A DNA stretch of 64,000 nt from positions 1,984,001-2,048,000 of the forward strand of contig NW_004457624.1 of NCBI RefSeq assembly GCF_000203815.1, written 5' to 3'. Positions 32,601 through 44,611 of this stretch are shown here, piece by piece. The translations under genes and the position numbers were made by a program. Position 1 is the first letter of the stretch, and each line of letters opens with the position of its first letter. Source of the DNA: Cavenderia fasciculata. Lineage: Eukaryota; Evosea; Eumycetozoa; Acytosteliales; Cavenderiaceae. Under the pieces are notes generated by a model. The model worked only from the letters and a program-made list of their open reading frames with translations, searched no databases and was not told the origin of the DNA.

Positions 32601-33396
32601 TTACATAAAATCATCATCATCAACAGAATTGTATTTGTTTGATTTCATATTCTCCTTTTTCATGACGGCGGTGTAATGTAGGATTTCAGCTTGTTGTTTC
32701 TTTTGATTTTGAGCTTCTAGTTCTGCCTTTTTAACTTCAGCTGCTGCTGTACGATGAGTAAAACGTTCTTCCTTGTCACGTCTTTCTCTTTCCTCTCTCA
32801 ATAGTACTTCTCTCCATTCCTTTGTCTTTTCAAGTCTATTAATAACAATAGCTACTTTTTTAACATTCTTTACATATTTTACCTAAAAAAAGTTAATATT
32901 AACAAACTCCTTCCCATTCCTATACTCTAATTTAAATTACCTGAGATTCATCATGATACATGACTTGACCAGGTTCCATATCTCTAGTTTTCTTTAAATT
33001 TGCCCATGGAGTATAGATGATGCTGACATTGTTTTCCTTGCAACCTTGAATCGAGTTGTTCTTTGTCAATTGACAACATTCCTCCATGACTCGTTGTGGA
33101 ATGTCATTCATTGTCTCTCCCTTTTTGAGACGAAGGTAAACATGAGCAGAAGAGAGATTGTCAACGTGAAACCAAACGTCTTCGGGCCATCCCCATTTAA
33201 TTAAATCTTCGTTTTCATACTTGTCCTTGCCCATATAGACAATGTAATCAGGGTCTAAAAAGAAAGAAAAAGAAAAGAAGAGTATTTATATATTAACTAT
33301 TATTGTTGTTCCTATTCTATCGTGCTAGACTCTTTCTTTCTTTCTCTTCTTTCTCTTCTTTCTTTACATACCACTAATTTGATAGTAAAAGACCAT
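32601..33396 (-). CDS. ccdc25: CCDC25 homologue (NFACT-R domain)
   Basis: Three exons on the minus strand: 33396-33372 (25 nt), 33254-32941, 32882-32601; 206 residues, close to the ~208 of animal CCDC25. The protein opens [20 protein letters not shown] and carries the NFACT-R fold ([19 protein letters not shown]), a domain shared with ribosome quality-control factor NEMF/Rqc2. The C-terminal half is a charged coiled coil ending in an acidic DDDDFM. In animals CCDC25 is reported as a sensor of extracellular DNA; here a role linked to translation or RNA binding is equally plausible. Confidence 0.93.
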
Positions 33397-33932
33397 GTTT
33401 AGAATGTGTTATGGTGGTGGAGGATAGTTTATGATGATAGCTAAATACTCTATGTTTTGAAGTTACTTTATAGTAAGATAAAAGCTTTCTACTTCTTTTA
33501 TCTGTTCTCTTTCTCTATCTTTGTAAACTAGTTGAGTGAAAAAAATTCGTGTGTATCACATCGTTTTATAAAAAAATGGAGGAGCTGCAAATTTGTTTGA
33601 ACATCGGAACCCAAGAAATATTGAGTAATCGATCATCCGTCACTTCACTTTCAGTCGGAGATAGATAGATATTATTATTGTTGGGCATGATAGTTGAAAA
33701 TTAAATGATTCATCATTATCAAAGAGATTAATAAAGTAATATTAAATAAAAATATTTATTTTATTTTATTTCTTTGATTGTATTTGAAATACTCTTCCCT
33801 GGGTAATTCATTGCATTATTACACTTTAGATTTTTTTTGAAAATTTCTTCTTCTTTTAATATTATATATCTTTGTGTGATTAGATAGATAGATAGAGATA
33901 GATCGTTAGATCAGCAATAAGCATATTTAGAT
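33397..33932. promoter_or_regulatory. Divergent promoter between ccdc25 and lvsG
   Basis: About 535 bp, AT-rich, with TCTTTC repeats at the left and GATA repeats at 33880-33902. Nothing coding. Confidence 0.45.
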
Positions 33933-36900
33933 ATGGGACAAAGCATATCAAAAGAGGTACTCAAAGAAGAGATTGAGAAACTTAATATATGCTTTCTATC
34001 TCAACATCAATTAGATTTACATATTAATAATATAGCTACTGCTTGTGTATGTTTATTTGTGCTCAGTTATCATTATCATCATCATCATTACTAGTTAACT
34101 AACTTTGTTTTATTTCTTTAGTCACAAAAAGGATCGGTTGAACAATACTATAAACTATTATCAAAGAAAAAGGATAATCATTATATTGATCAATTAGTAC
34201 AACTATTAGAAAAGTCAGTACTATTATCAAAACAACAACAACCACAACAACAACAACCATTGACTTTAAAGAGTGAACAAGTTGAAAAGAATATAAAGAA
34301 AGAGGAATCAGATGATGATGATGATATAGATACAAAAAAGAAAAAGAATACATTGAATCAAAAATATGAAATCAATACAAAGGAATCTGCTGCATTTGAA
34401 GGTGATGAAATACTTGTTCAATTATTACAAAAGGATTGTTCAAATCAATCATTGTAAGTATTAAAAAAGAGATTGTGATACTACTACTACTACTACGACG
34501 TTATTAATATTCTTTTTTTGTCTATTTAGTGATCCAATTATATTTGAAAGAGTATTTGTACAACAATCAGTTAATCAACAATATAAACCACAACCAAATG
34601 AATATCTAACAAGTTGGGAATACTTTGATGAATTAAATTCAACTCCCATCTTTTATCATATCAATCCATTGTATAATATGATTAATGCCGATAATTATAG
34701 AGTACAAGAAAAGAAATTAAAAGGTTATCATCATGATGAAAAAATTTCTCGAGTATGAACAAAAAAGATAATATTATTTTGATTTAATCATTTTTCTAAT
34801 ATCCTCTTTTCTTTTTTTAGGAATTTATAAATTTAATATTACAATCATTTTCAACATATATTAGTCCATTACCAAATTCAATACATTTTCATGATTCAAG
34901 TATACCACCATCAATTGATTATTCAGCACCGAATCTATTAAAACTTCATCCAAATATATTACCAATCCTCGAAGTGATAGAGAGTGAGGAGAACTTTTTC
35001 CTACTTTACAAAAAGTATAGTTATACATTGGATGGATTATTAAGATATAGTAGTCAATTCCTACAGAAAAATAGTAAAATATCTGCATTTATTTTATATC
35101 AATTGGTACAACTTATTGGACATCTTCATGAAAAGGAAATGGTTCATGGCAATCTAACACCATCTAGTGTCTATTTGAACGACAAGATGTGGTTGGGTCT
35201 ACACGGATTCTCATTTCCAAATCAATCCATTCCCTATTCACCAAGTGACCAGAATGCATTTGATGGTGCAGTGACTCGTTGGATCAATGGTGAGATATCC
35301 AATTACAACTATCTCATGCTACTCAACCATTTGGCACATCGTAGAATTGGTGATCACATGAATCACCCCGTTTTACCTTGGGTCATTGATTTCACCAAAC
35401 ATCCACAACAATCATTTTCGTGTTGGAGAGATTTGACCAAAACAAAGTATCGTCTCAACAAGGGTGACGAGCAATTGGATTTCCAGTACAACAATATGAA
35501 TATGGATGGACGTCCTCACCACATATCAGACATTCTTAGTGAATTGACCTATTATAGTTATATGGCCAGACGTACTCCTATCCCCCTCCTTCGCCGATTC
35601 GTTCGTGCCAACTATGAACCACAGGAATACCCATCGACTATGGAACGACTCTATCGTTGGACTCCCGACGAGTGTATCCCCGAGTTTTTCACAGACCCAA
35701 CCATATTTGATTCGATCCATGCAGACATGCCAGACTTGGCCATTCCAGACTGGGCACTATCAAGAGAAGAGTTTATAAAGATACACATGGCTGCTCTAGA
35801 GAGTGACCAAGTTGGTAAAAATCTACATTCTTGGATCGACTTGACATTTGGCTATCTCTTGTCGGGTGACGAAGCCATCCGTGCTAAAAATGTTGCTCTT
35901 GTCGATACTACAGTCCCCCGTACAAGTGGTATCGTTCAACTATTTACAGTCCCTCATCCTCAAAAATTACCAAAACATCATAACCTAGAACAATCATTTA
36001 CAGAACCAATTTTAAAATTTAAAGATCCTATTTCAAGTATTACTACAAGTTCTTCTTCTGTTGGTAACAGTAGTACAAAACAAGAGACTGATCAATTATC
36101 AAGTTCTGGTAATATTATAAATCTAAGTGGTGTAGTTTCTACAAATACAAGTGGAAATACAAGTGGTGGTGGACAAAATTCTACCAGTACAACATTATCT
36201 CCACCACAAAATTCTAGTAGCAACAACAATACAATCAATAATAATTCATCATTTACATCTATTGGAGGTGGTAATAGTAGTTTTTCAGCTACTTCTGGTT
36301 CAATTGGTGGTGGAACTCAAAGAGGAGGTAATGTTGTTTCAACCAACACAAAATTACCAACAAAAAGAGAAGATTCAAACAAATCATTTTCAAAATATTT
36401 ACCAAATATATTTCAAAATAATCAAAATAATAATCAAAATCTAAGTTCAAGTGATCCACTTTATAATAGTAATATTATAAATGATTATCAACAACAACCA
36501 CCACCACCAACATCTAAAAGTAGTAATTCAGTTCAACATGGTCGTGATGAAAGAAGATATAGTAGTATCATATCAACCTTGACATCATTTACTACTGCCA
36601 AAACACCAACAAAATCATCAAGTGAAGATGTTTTATCTCCTCCAACATCTCCAATGAATAGTTCAGAGATCAATCAACAACAACAACAACAACAACAAAA
36701 TACATCTTCTTTGCCTCAAAGATCAATGACACCACCAACAGTTGGTAATGAACCAGTTCATATTATTGAACCATTACCAGCAGATATTGAATTTAATCTA
36801 TACGACTATGAAAACAAATATCATCAACAACAACAAGAAAAATTGGGACTTCAAAGTAGTTTTAATAATTGGGAATCAGTTTTACGTGATCAATCTCAAT

Positions 36901-39829
36901 TAAATCATAACAATTCAAATGATATATTTGTTGAACAACTTTGTAAATGTGAAAATACTCAAACTTTTATTCATTCTTTTCAAAATCTTTCCCCAATTTA
37001 TAAGTAAGTAAAAAACAAATTATAAAGTACATCTAATTTATTAATAATACTTATTTTTTTCTTTTTTCTTATTTTTTAGACCAATGGAATTTAATAAAAC
37101 AAATATTAAATTACCAGAGATTTTAAATTATTTAACAAAGAGAGAGACAAAAATGTTGGAAATATTAAAATCTGCAGATATGTTTGCGATTGGATGTATA
37201 ATAGCAGAATTACATCAAGGTTACCCATTATTTACACCATTGACAATTGAAAATCATTTCAACCAATACTATCAACAACAATCACAACAAATGGGACAAC
37301 AACAAAAGACACGTAATAGACATCAACAATCTGTTAGTTTTAATCTACCAACCCCCATTAGAGAATTGGTCGATCGATTGGTCATACCCGATCCAAATGA
37401 GAGAATATCACCAAAGGAGATTCTTTCATCTCCCATGTTCCCATCATACTTTAAACAAATGTATCATTTCCTCTGTCACTATCATTCATTTAATACACCA
37501 GAGGAAAAGCTTACATTTACTCTGGCCAACATTGGTATTGTGACTAGTCTACCAAATGAAGCAATGGATATTATTCTTCCATTCATTCTAGAACTATTCA
37601 ATCATCCCAACACCAAAGTGTCGGCACTTGTCGATTTATTGGATCCACTCTCACAACGACTCGGTCCTCTCTTATCACAAACCTATCTACTTCCAAGTCT
37701 CATCCATTTACACCAACTACACGATGACCATCTTGTCCAAAGTCATCTAATCCAGATTCCACTCATCGATATGATAATATCTCGGTTTGGTCGTGATATT
37801 TACATTCATCACATTCTACCATTCCTATTGGAGAGTATTCGTACCAATCCAAGAGAGAATCCAAATCACGAGATATTAGTCACTGCTCTGATCAAATTGA
37901 CCAAGGTTCTAGGTGTTCCACTGACCATTCGTCACATCATGTACCCTCTATTGGTAGCTCTTACCAAACCACATCTTCAACACATTAGCGAACCACTCAT
38001 TGCTATTGCCTCTAGCCTTGGTGAGTCAATCATCATCAAATTCTATTTCCCTGCCATCTTTACACTCATTCAAAAACATTCGAGCAAGGCAACTAGATCC
38101 GAATCTATACCTTGTACTCTTCTTTCACTTTTACAAGAATTAATCCTTCTTGTCAAACCTGGCCTTGTCCTTAGATCACTTCTCAAAGAATCTACTCAAT
38201 TGGCTAGTCTCCTATTAAATCCTCCAAACCCCTCATTATTAATCCCTCTATCTCAAACTATTTTAAGAATTTCAAGAAGAATTGGTGTTAATAATACAAA
38301 ACAATTGTAAGAGAGAGAGAGAGAGAGAAAAAACAAAAAAGAAATCAATCTATTTATTAACTTTTTTTATTTTATTTTTTTTGTAAGATATTAAAATACC
38401 TACAACAATTTTTTTCAAATTATTCAGATTTATATAAATTTTCAGATGATGGATCAGAAGATAATGATTCAAACAAACAATTAAAGGCGATTTATTCACC
38501 AGAGATGACCTATTATCTCTATTATAAATTATCTAGAATCATTGGAATGGAAATTATGCGTTCTGAAATATCAGACAATGCTCTAGTAGAACATATCATG
38601 ATGAAATATATTCACAGAAACAATTTGAAACCAGATCCACCTCCAACCACCTCTATTCCACCATATGTATCAGATGAAGGTTTATTTGAAGATATTGAAC
38701 CAACTTTGGATGAAAAAATTAGTTCAACCTATACTTTGGATGATTATCAAGAATTTGATGATTTAATTACCGAACAAACAATTACATTGGATGGAAATGT
38801 AGTAGCACAATTTAAAGAACATACAGCAGCAATTAGATCATTGGCAGTTTTCCCATCTGAATCTATATTTGCAACTGGTAGTAAAGATAACCTTGTAAAG
38901 ATTTGGTCTTTAGATTCTTCAAGATCACTTTGTACTTATAATCAACATATTCATACTACTCATTCTGTTTATTTTGTTTCAAATTTGGTTGCTTCTTGTG
39001 ATAGTACTTCAATTCATGTAAGAAATTAAAAATTAAGTGTACTTTAAAAATCCTATATTAATCTTTTTTATTTTTTATTGTTTTATTATTATTTTAGATT
39101 TGGGATGCAGAAAGTAAAATTAGAGTTAATTTATTTGTTGATCCAGCAGGTAATTTTTCATGTTTTGAACCGATAACCAATAAGTTTTTGGTTGCACCAA
39201 GTTCAGAAAATACTCTTAGCTTTTTAGATTTAAATGTAGGATTGGAAACACATTCTTGGGTTTTACCATATACAAGTATTCGTTGTATCACCACATCCAA
39301 TGATCATTTTATTCCATCAGATTCACACTCACTCTTGTCCAACCCACCAATGGTCTATCCAAGTTGGATTGCAGCTGGGAGTCAAAGTGGTGTGATTACC
39401 ATATTGGACACTCGTACTGGAGCCATTTTAGACTCTTGGAAGACTGGAGATGGACCTGTCATCAAGTTGATTGGACAAGGAGAACGTTATCTCATTTCAT
39501 GCTCTGAAAAGTCTGTCATTCAATGGGATCTTTCAACATCTCCACCTTCCATCACCAAGCTGTGGAAGGGTTTCAAAGATTCTGTAAATTCGGTCACCTT
39601 GTGGAAGAATGACATTGTAGCTGCTGCAGGACACAAATTAAATTCAATGTCTCTTACAGATGATCTTACAATGAGCATGGGTGGATACTCTGTTGTAAAT
39701 ACTTTCAAAAGTGAGGGTATTAAATTAAATACTCCAAAACAATCAACCATATCAAATATTTCCTTTTTACCCTTACATCATCTTTTATTGGCTGGTTCAG
39801 ATGATGGTACAATTAAATTATTATTGTAA
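33933..39829 (+). CDS. lvsG: LvsG, BEACH-WD40 protein with inactive kinase domain (WDR81 type)
   Basis: BEACH-family protein related to WDR81, involved in endosomal/lysosomal traffic. Seven exons: 33933-34046, 34122-34453, 34530-34752, 34821-37003, 37080-38306, about 38398-39017, 39098-39829 (about 1810 residues). A kinase-like N-lobe and catalytic-loop remnant (HGNLTPSSVYL in place of HRDLKPxN) precedes a BEACH domain (RPHHISDILSELTYYSY ... PDLAIPDWA). After a long Asn/Gln/Ser-rich insert, a kinase C-lobe resumes (SADMFAIGCIIAELHQGYPL, ... PDPNERISPKEIL). A HEAT-like helical region and C-terminal WD40 repeats (SIFATGSKDNLVKIWSL) follow. Missing Asp in the HRD and DFG positions supports an inactive kinase. 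The exon 5-6 junction is out by one base with a strict GT-AG intron. It ends 77 bp from nop58. Confidence 0.92.
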
Positions 39830-39905
39830 ATAAAAAAGACAAAAAAAAAAAGTCTTATTATTACTATTGAAAAAATTTAAATTTAAAATTTATTATATAT
39901 ATTAT

Positions 39906-41906
39906 TTATTTGCTCTTCTTTTCCTTCTTTTCCTTTTTGTCTTCAGATTTTTCCTTCTTTGAAGAGGAAGATTTCTTTTCCTTCTTTTCCTCCTTGTCGT
40001 CAGACTTTGATTTCTTTTCCTTCTTTTCCTTCTTGTCTTCCTTATCGTCAGACTTTGATGATTTCTTGGACTTCTTTTCTTCCTTGTCGTCAGACTTTGA
40101 TGATTTCTTTTCCTTCTTTTCCTCCTTGTCGTCAGACTTTGATTTCTTTTCCTTCTTTTCCTTCTTTTCCTCCTTGTCTTCAGACTTGGACTTCTTTTCC
40201 TTCTTTTCTTCCTTGTCCTCAGACTTGGATTTCTTTTCCTTTTTGTCTTCCTTCTTTTCTTCCTTTTTATCCTTTTTCTTGTCTCTCTTTTCTTCAGCTT
40301 CGTCTTCTTCTTCGACGTCTCTGGATCTCTTCTTTTCTTCCTTGGCTGGTTTCTCTTCCTCTACCTCGACTTGCATTGGGACAGGTGGTTCTTCCATGTT
40401 GACATGAGAGCCATTGGAGTGACCGTTTCCTTCCTTTTGAGCATTGTTGGTTTTGTTCTTGTCGTACTTGTCTTGGTTGACGGTTCTGTTGACATTGTTG
40501 GTGTTCTTGGAGAACTTACGGACAATGTTGTTTTCAACTTCGTTGGCACGTCTTTGGACTTGACTGAGGTAGGTGATACCGTATGACTTGTCAGAGGTTT
40601 CGCAGAGGGCGTCGAAACGAGCAGAGAGGGCAGCCTTGGCAGCGAGGACACGAGACATCTTACCCTTGTTCTTGTTGGTGGCCTTGTTGACGACTTCGGC
40701 ATTGTAGATGAGACCGTACTTGGGGGTGTTGCTCTTGGCCTTCATGGCACGGAAGAGAGCCTTTTCGGCACCGAGAATTTGAATGGTGGAGGCTGGGTAC
40801 TTGGCCAAGGACATGAGTGAACCGGCACGACAGATGAGACGGGCACCAATGAGTTCACCAACCAAAACGGTGAGGTTTGGTGCAATGGCGTTCATTCTGC
40901 TGAACAAGTAGTCGTTCAACTCGGTTCTGTATTGGTCGATCGAGACGTATTGCTCGCACAATGATTGGATGTGCTCGAGATCTTCCTCTGAAATGTCGGT
41001 ACCCATGGAGATTTGGGCAGCTTCTTGGACGGCTGGGACGAGGGTCTCTGGAATAATCTCAGAGAGATCGGTATCGGCGGCGTTCTTACGGTTACCCATC
41101 TTTAAGATGATGTTGGCGTATTGCGAGTGAGCATCGATGATCTTACCGAGCTCTGGGAAATGCCAGCCGTACCATTCACGGGCTCTCATGGCATAGATAT
41201 TCAATTCGGATTGGAGTTCGTCCAAAAGTGAGATGGCATGAACAATCATAGTATCAACTTTGTCTGGTGAGAACTTGATCTTGTAACGAGAGTATGAATG
41301 AGAAAGACCAATAGACATTTGGTTCATGTCTGCTTGTGACAAACCAGTAACCAATGAATTGATTTGACCACGAATTCCTCTAACCAATTCTTGTGTAGTA
41401 TCATCACACATTACCTAAAAAATTAAAACAAAAACATAATTAATATTAATTATCTACTAAATGTTTTCTTATATCTATCTATTTCTATTTTACGTTTAAC
41501 TTTAATGCTTCTTTGATAGCACTACCAAACTTGTTATCTGAAACAATGAGCTTGTCGTTTAACTTTTCTTGAATGATATTCTTTTCCAAAAAGGATTGGA
41601 GTGATTCTGGGACCTTGGATTCAGCAATATCATTGGCAGCTTCAAGAGCAGCCAAAGTATCATCAAACTTGTAAAACTTCTTTAATGATACGCTAATAAT
41701 AAATAGATTTGTTTGTTAATAAATGATATTCTATTTGTTCTCTATCTACTATTAGATATATTATCTCTCTCACTCTCTTTGACATACATCTTTGAAGCAG
41801 AATCAGCAGTAGCGAAATGCTTGTGGAGATCTTTGCTTGAAAGTTTGGATTCATCCAAAACCTTAAAGAGTGCAAAGCCTGCAGGTGTTTCGAATAAGAC
41901 CAACAT
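39906..41906 (-). CDS. nop58: Nop58, box C/D snoRNP core protein
   Basis: Core protein of box C/D snoRNPs that guide rRNA 2'-O-methylation in the nucleolus. Exons on the minus strand: 41906-41788, 41692-41494, 41414-39906 (608 residues). The start MLVLFETPAGFALFKV is typical of Nop58. The central NOP domain is clear (NAIAPNLTVLVGELIGARLI, then GSLMSLAKYPASTIQILGAE and KYGLIYNAEVV). The last ~170 residues are an imperfect tandem of KKEKKSKSDDKEE-like units, an extended version of the KKE/D tail seen in Nop56/Nop58 of other eukaryotes. Codon use is GC-richer than its neighbours, consistent with high expression. Confidence 0.96.
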
Positions 41907-42228
41907 GATGATTCTCTATTTCTGTCTGGGGAAAGATGAGGATAGGGTAGAAAGAAAGATATTGCGTAACGAGAATTATTTTAGTGGGTGGGCGCAGTCG
42001 CAACCGAGCGAAAAAAAAAATTAAATAAAAAAATAAATCGAAAAAAAAAAAAAACCGAACGAGGCACAAGACGTCTCTCAGAGTCCAATTTTCGGGAACC
42101 ATCCATAAAATTCATCAAAGTAAAGTAACAAACAATAAATATTTTGATTTGATTTAATAAATAATAATAATTTAGTCGACTTTTATTATTGATGTACAAT
42201 TGTTGTTTTAGTTTTTAAAATACAAATA
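41907..42228. promoter_or_regulatory. nop58 upstream region
   Basis: About 320 bp containing a GC-rich block (about 41970-42100, with GAGCGAAAAAAAAA and CCGAACGAGGC) that stands out from AT-rich DNA, probably the nop58 promoter and 5' UTR. No reading frame is convincing. Confidence 0.4.
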
Positions 42229-42417
42229 TTATCTTTGTCCCCAAAAGGTTACAGATTTTCTGGTTGGCATTCTCATACGTCCAGAAACAGAGTTTTCATT
42301 TTGTGGTTGTTGGAAATCAACTTGATTTAAAAATAAATTATTATTATTATTATTACTATTATTAATATTTGAAGAGTTGTTGGTAAGACCCAAGTTTGAA
42401 AGTGCTTTGAATAACAT
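42229..42417 (-). CDS. Small Asn-rich protein, paralogue of the 57-residue frame at 43.9 kb
   Basis: Single frame of 62 residues opening MLFKALSNLGLTNNSS, then Asn-rich, ending with a basic RMRMPTRKSVTFWGQR. The first ten residues follow the pattern M-hydrophobic-aromatic-KAL-x-NL-x-L shared with the small frame at 43868-44041. Tiny multi-copy proteins of this kind are common in dictyostelids and often developmentally expressed; that is family knowledge and not shown here. No domain is recognised. Confidence 0.6.
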   Translation of the reverse strand: MLFKALSNLGLTNNSSNINNSNNNNNNLFLNQVDFQQPQNENSVSGRMRMPTRKSVTFWGQR

Positions 42418-43867
42418 TGTTAGAGATTGATTTTTGTTTGGTTCTATTTTTAAAAAAAGGAATGGATGGTTAGGATTATTTCCATTTAATATTTAATTGA
42501 TATTATTATTTTTTTTGGGTTTATACATACAATTTAATTAATTAAATAATTAGGAAGCGTGCAAGTTTGTTGGGATAAATTATTAAATTTATAGATTGTG
42601 AGAATTAATAAACCTTTTAAAATTTTTGTTTATTAATATTTGTTGTAGTATTGATTTGATGATTTGAAATGAAAGAAAAAGTAGTCCTATTTATAATGAT
42701 ATGGTTTATTGTTGCTTGTTCTCAAGTTCGATCAGAAGCATGCAACAGATACGTGATTTACATTTTTAAAATCTAAGAATCAAACGGTGAGTTGTTCAAA
42801 ACAGATTATCTCTTTAACTTTTTACCAGTGTGTACCTACACATAAATATTCATCCACCCCTCACCCAAACACCTGTACACCACCACCACCACCACAAAAC
42901 AAACAAGTAAAACATAATATATTATAATATATTATCACTACTCCTACTATTCCATCCGTTCCGTTCTTAATAAAATCAATCCGTTCTTCTTCTTGTTGTA
43001 TCCGTATCATGATGAGTGAACAGCGTTTCACCACCACCACGATTCCATTTTCATTCGTCATTTTTCTGTTCATAAGCAACAGACAGATAATACTAGACAG
43101 AGAGAGAGGAGAGACAGATAGATAATAGAGAGAGTGGTAGTGGATCGGTGGTGAATTTTAGGAGTGAGTGCGTTCACAACATTTCCAAGATTAACAGGAA
43201 GTGTACGACATAGTCTGTCACCACTATACTACTACTGTACTGTTAAATGTGTACACAGTATTGGTATTGTTGATGTTGTTATAAAGATGTTATCGTGTTG
43301 ATGTTGCTATTGTTACTCTATTACTCTCAGATCATTATGTTGTTGTTGTTGTTAATGACATCCGAATGGTGGTGTTTGTTGTGAATTATCATTTATTGTT
43401 AATAAATTCACACAATTAAATCTCTATCACAATTCATAAAAATGATTATTTTGATATTGCTGGCTGTAGTAGTACAACACTCTTAATATAAACAATTTCT
43501 ATTACTCATTAATTTAATATTAATATTAAGGGGTCTATTGTGTTTTTAAAAGATCATTTTTTTTATAATCATGGTATCGATCTATTATAATACAAATTGT
43601 ACATTACTTTTATTCAAACTATCTTCTTCTTTTGGTTCATTTAATTTCCATTTTTGATAAAATGAACACGTCAATTTTAAAAGTAACATTTGTTAAATAA
43701 ATAAATTAAATTAATAAATATTATTTTGTTGGTTGGTTTGTTGGTTGGGTGGTTAGTTGTACACAGTTGTTTTGGCTATTTATGGTTATTTGTAGTTCCA
43801 AATTAATCCAATAAAACCATTTTAAATTTGGAAACTGCCGGCTGAATGAACTCATAAGCTTGTTATG
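42418..43867. other. Intergenic region between the two small paralogues
   Basis: About 1.45 kb with no supportable gene. AT-rich, with a purine stretch of GAGA (43089-43135), a CCACCACCACC run near 42880, and TTG/GTT repeats near 43335 and 43725. Part must serve as promoter for the 62-residue frame. Confidence 0.4.
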
Positions 43868-44041
43868 TTAACATTTCTTGACAGGACATTTTGATTTTAA
43901 TACCCCAGAGGTAAAATTATTGGATTGTTCTTGAACATTGTTATCAAGTTGTCTACCCGATCCATATGTTGTATTTTCACCTAATCCATTCACTTTGAAT
44001 GAATTTCCTAAACTTAAATTACATAGTGCTTTGTAAATCAT
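43868..44041 (-). CDS. Small 57-residue protein, paralogue of the frame at 42.2 kb
   Basis: Opens MIYKALCNLSLGNSFK and ends LKSKCPVKKC. The N-terminal decapeptide matches the neighbouring 62-residue protein in spacing and key residues (KAL, NL, L), while the remainder has diverged. It has three Cys, no signal peptide and no known domain. Two related tiny frames within 2 kb on one strand support both being real. Confidence 0.55.
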   Translation of the reverse strand: MIYKALCNLSLGNSFKVNGLGENTTYGSGRQLDNNVQEQSNNFTSGVLKSKCPVKKC

Positions 44042-44611
44042 TTTATGTGTTTTTTTTAAATAATTAATAAATAATATAATTGGAATGTATACAAATTTCT
44101 TTGATCTATAACAAATGGAATAGGAAGGAATTTAAGCCTTTTATATGTATTGTAACTCTGACAGATAAATAATAAATAAAATTTAGGTCATGATACTAAA
44201 TTGTGTTCCACCATCAATCAATCAATCAATCCAAAACATGTAGATGAGGGTTACCTTGTGTAAACATAGAATGCCTATCTACCCTCTTCTATTTTTAAAC
44301 ACTAAAAGGGTTAGGCAATCATTTTTAAATCGATTTATCGAGTATTGTGGTTTGAGGAGTAGGTTGTGTTTGTGGGTTTTTTCAAACCACTCTATTTGAA
44401 ATTCCAATGTAACTACTATGAACCCATTCTATCATGTCCATGGGAGATTCATATTATAATATGAATGGTTTGAACCAAATAATAGTTAAATTTTAATCTA
44501 GATTTAAAAAAAAAAAAAGAATAGGAATAATTCTTTTCAAATTTGATTGAATTCCAATCGATTGGGCATCAAAACATGATATATATATTTATTTTATTAT
44601 TAATTTTGATT
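44042..44611. other. Intergenic region
   Basis: About 570 bp, AT-rich, with a CAAT repeat (44214-44231). No coding sign. It holds the promoter of the small frame and the 3' flank of the kelch gene. Confidence 0.4.

Noticed and set aside
39910-40407. 165-residue Phe/Ser frame antisense to nop58
   Set aside because: Direct reflection of the Lys/Glu repeat tail; low complexity with no independent support.
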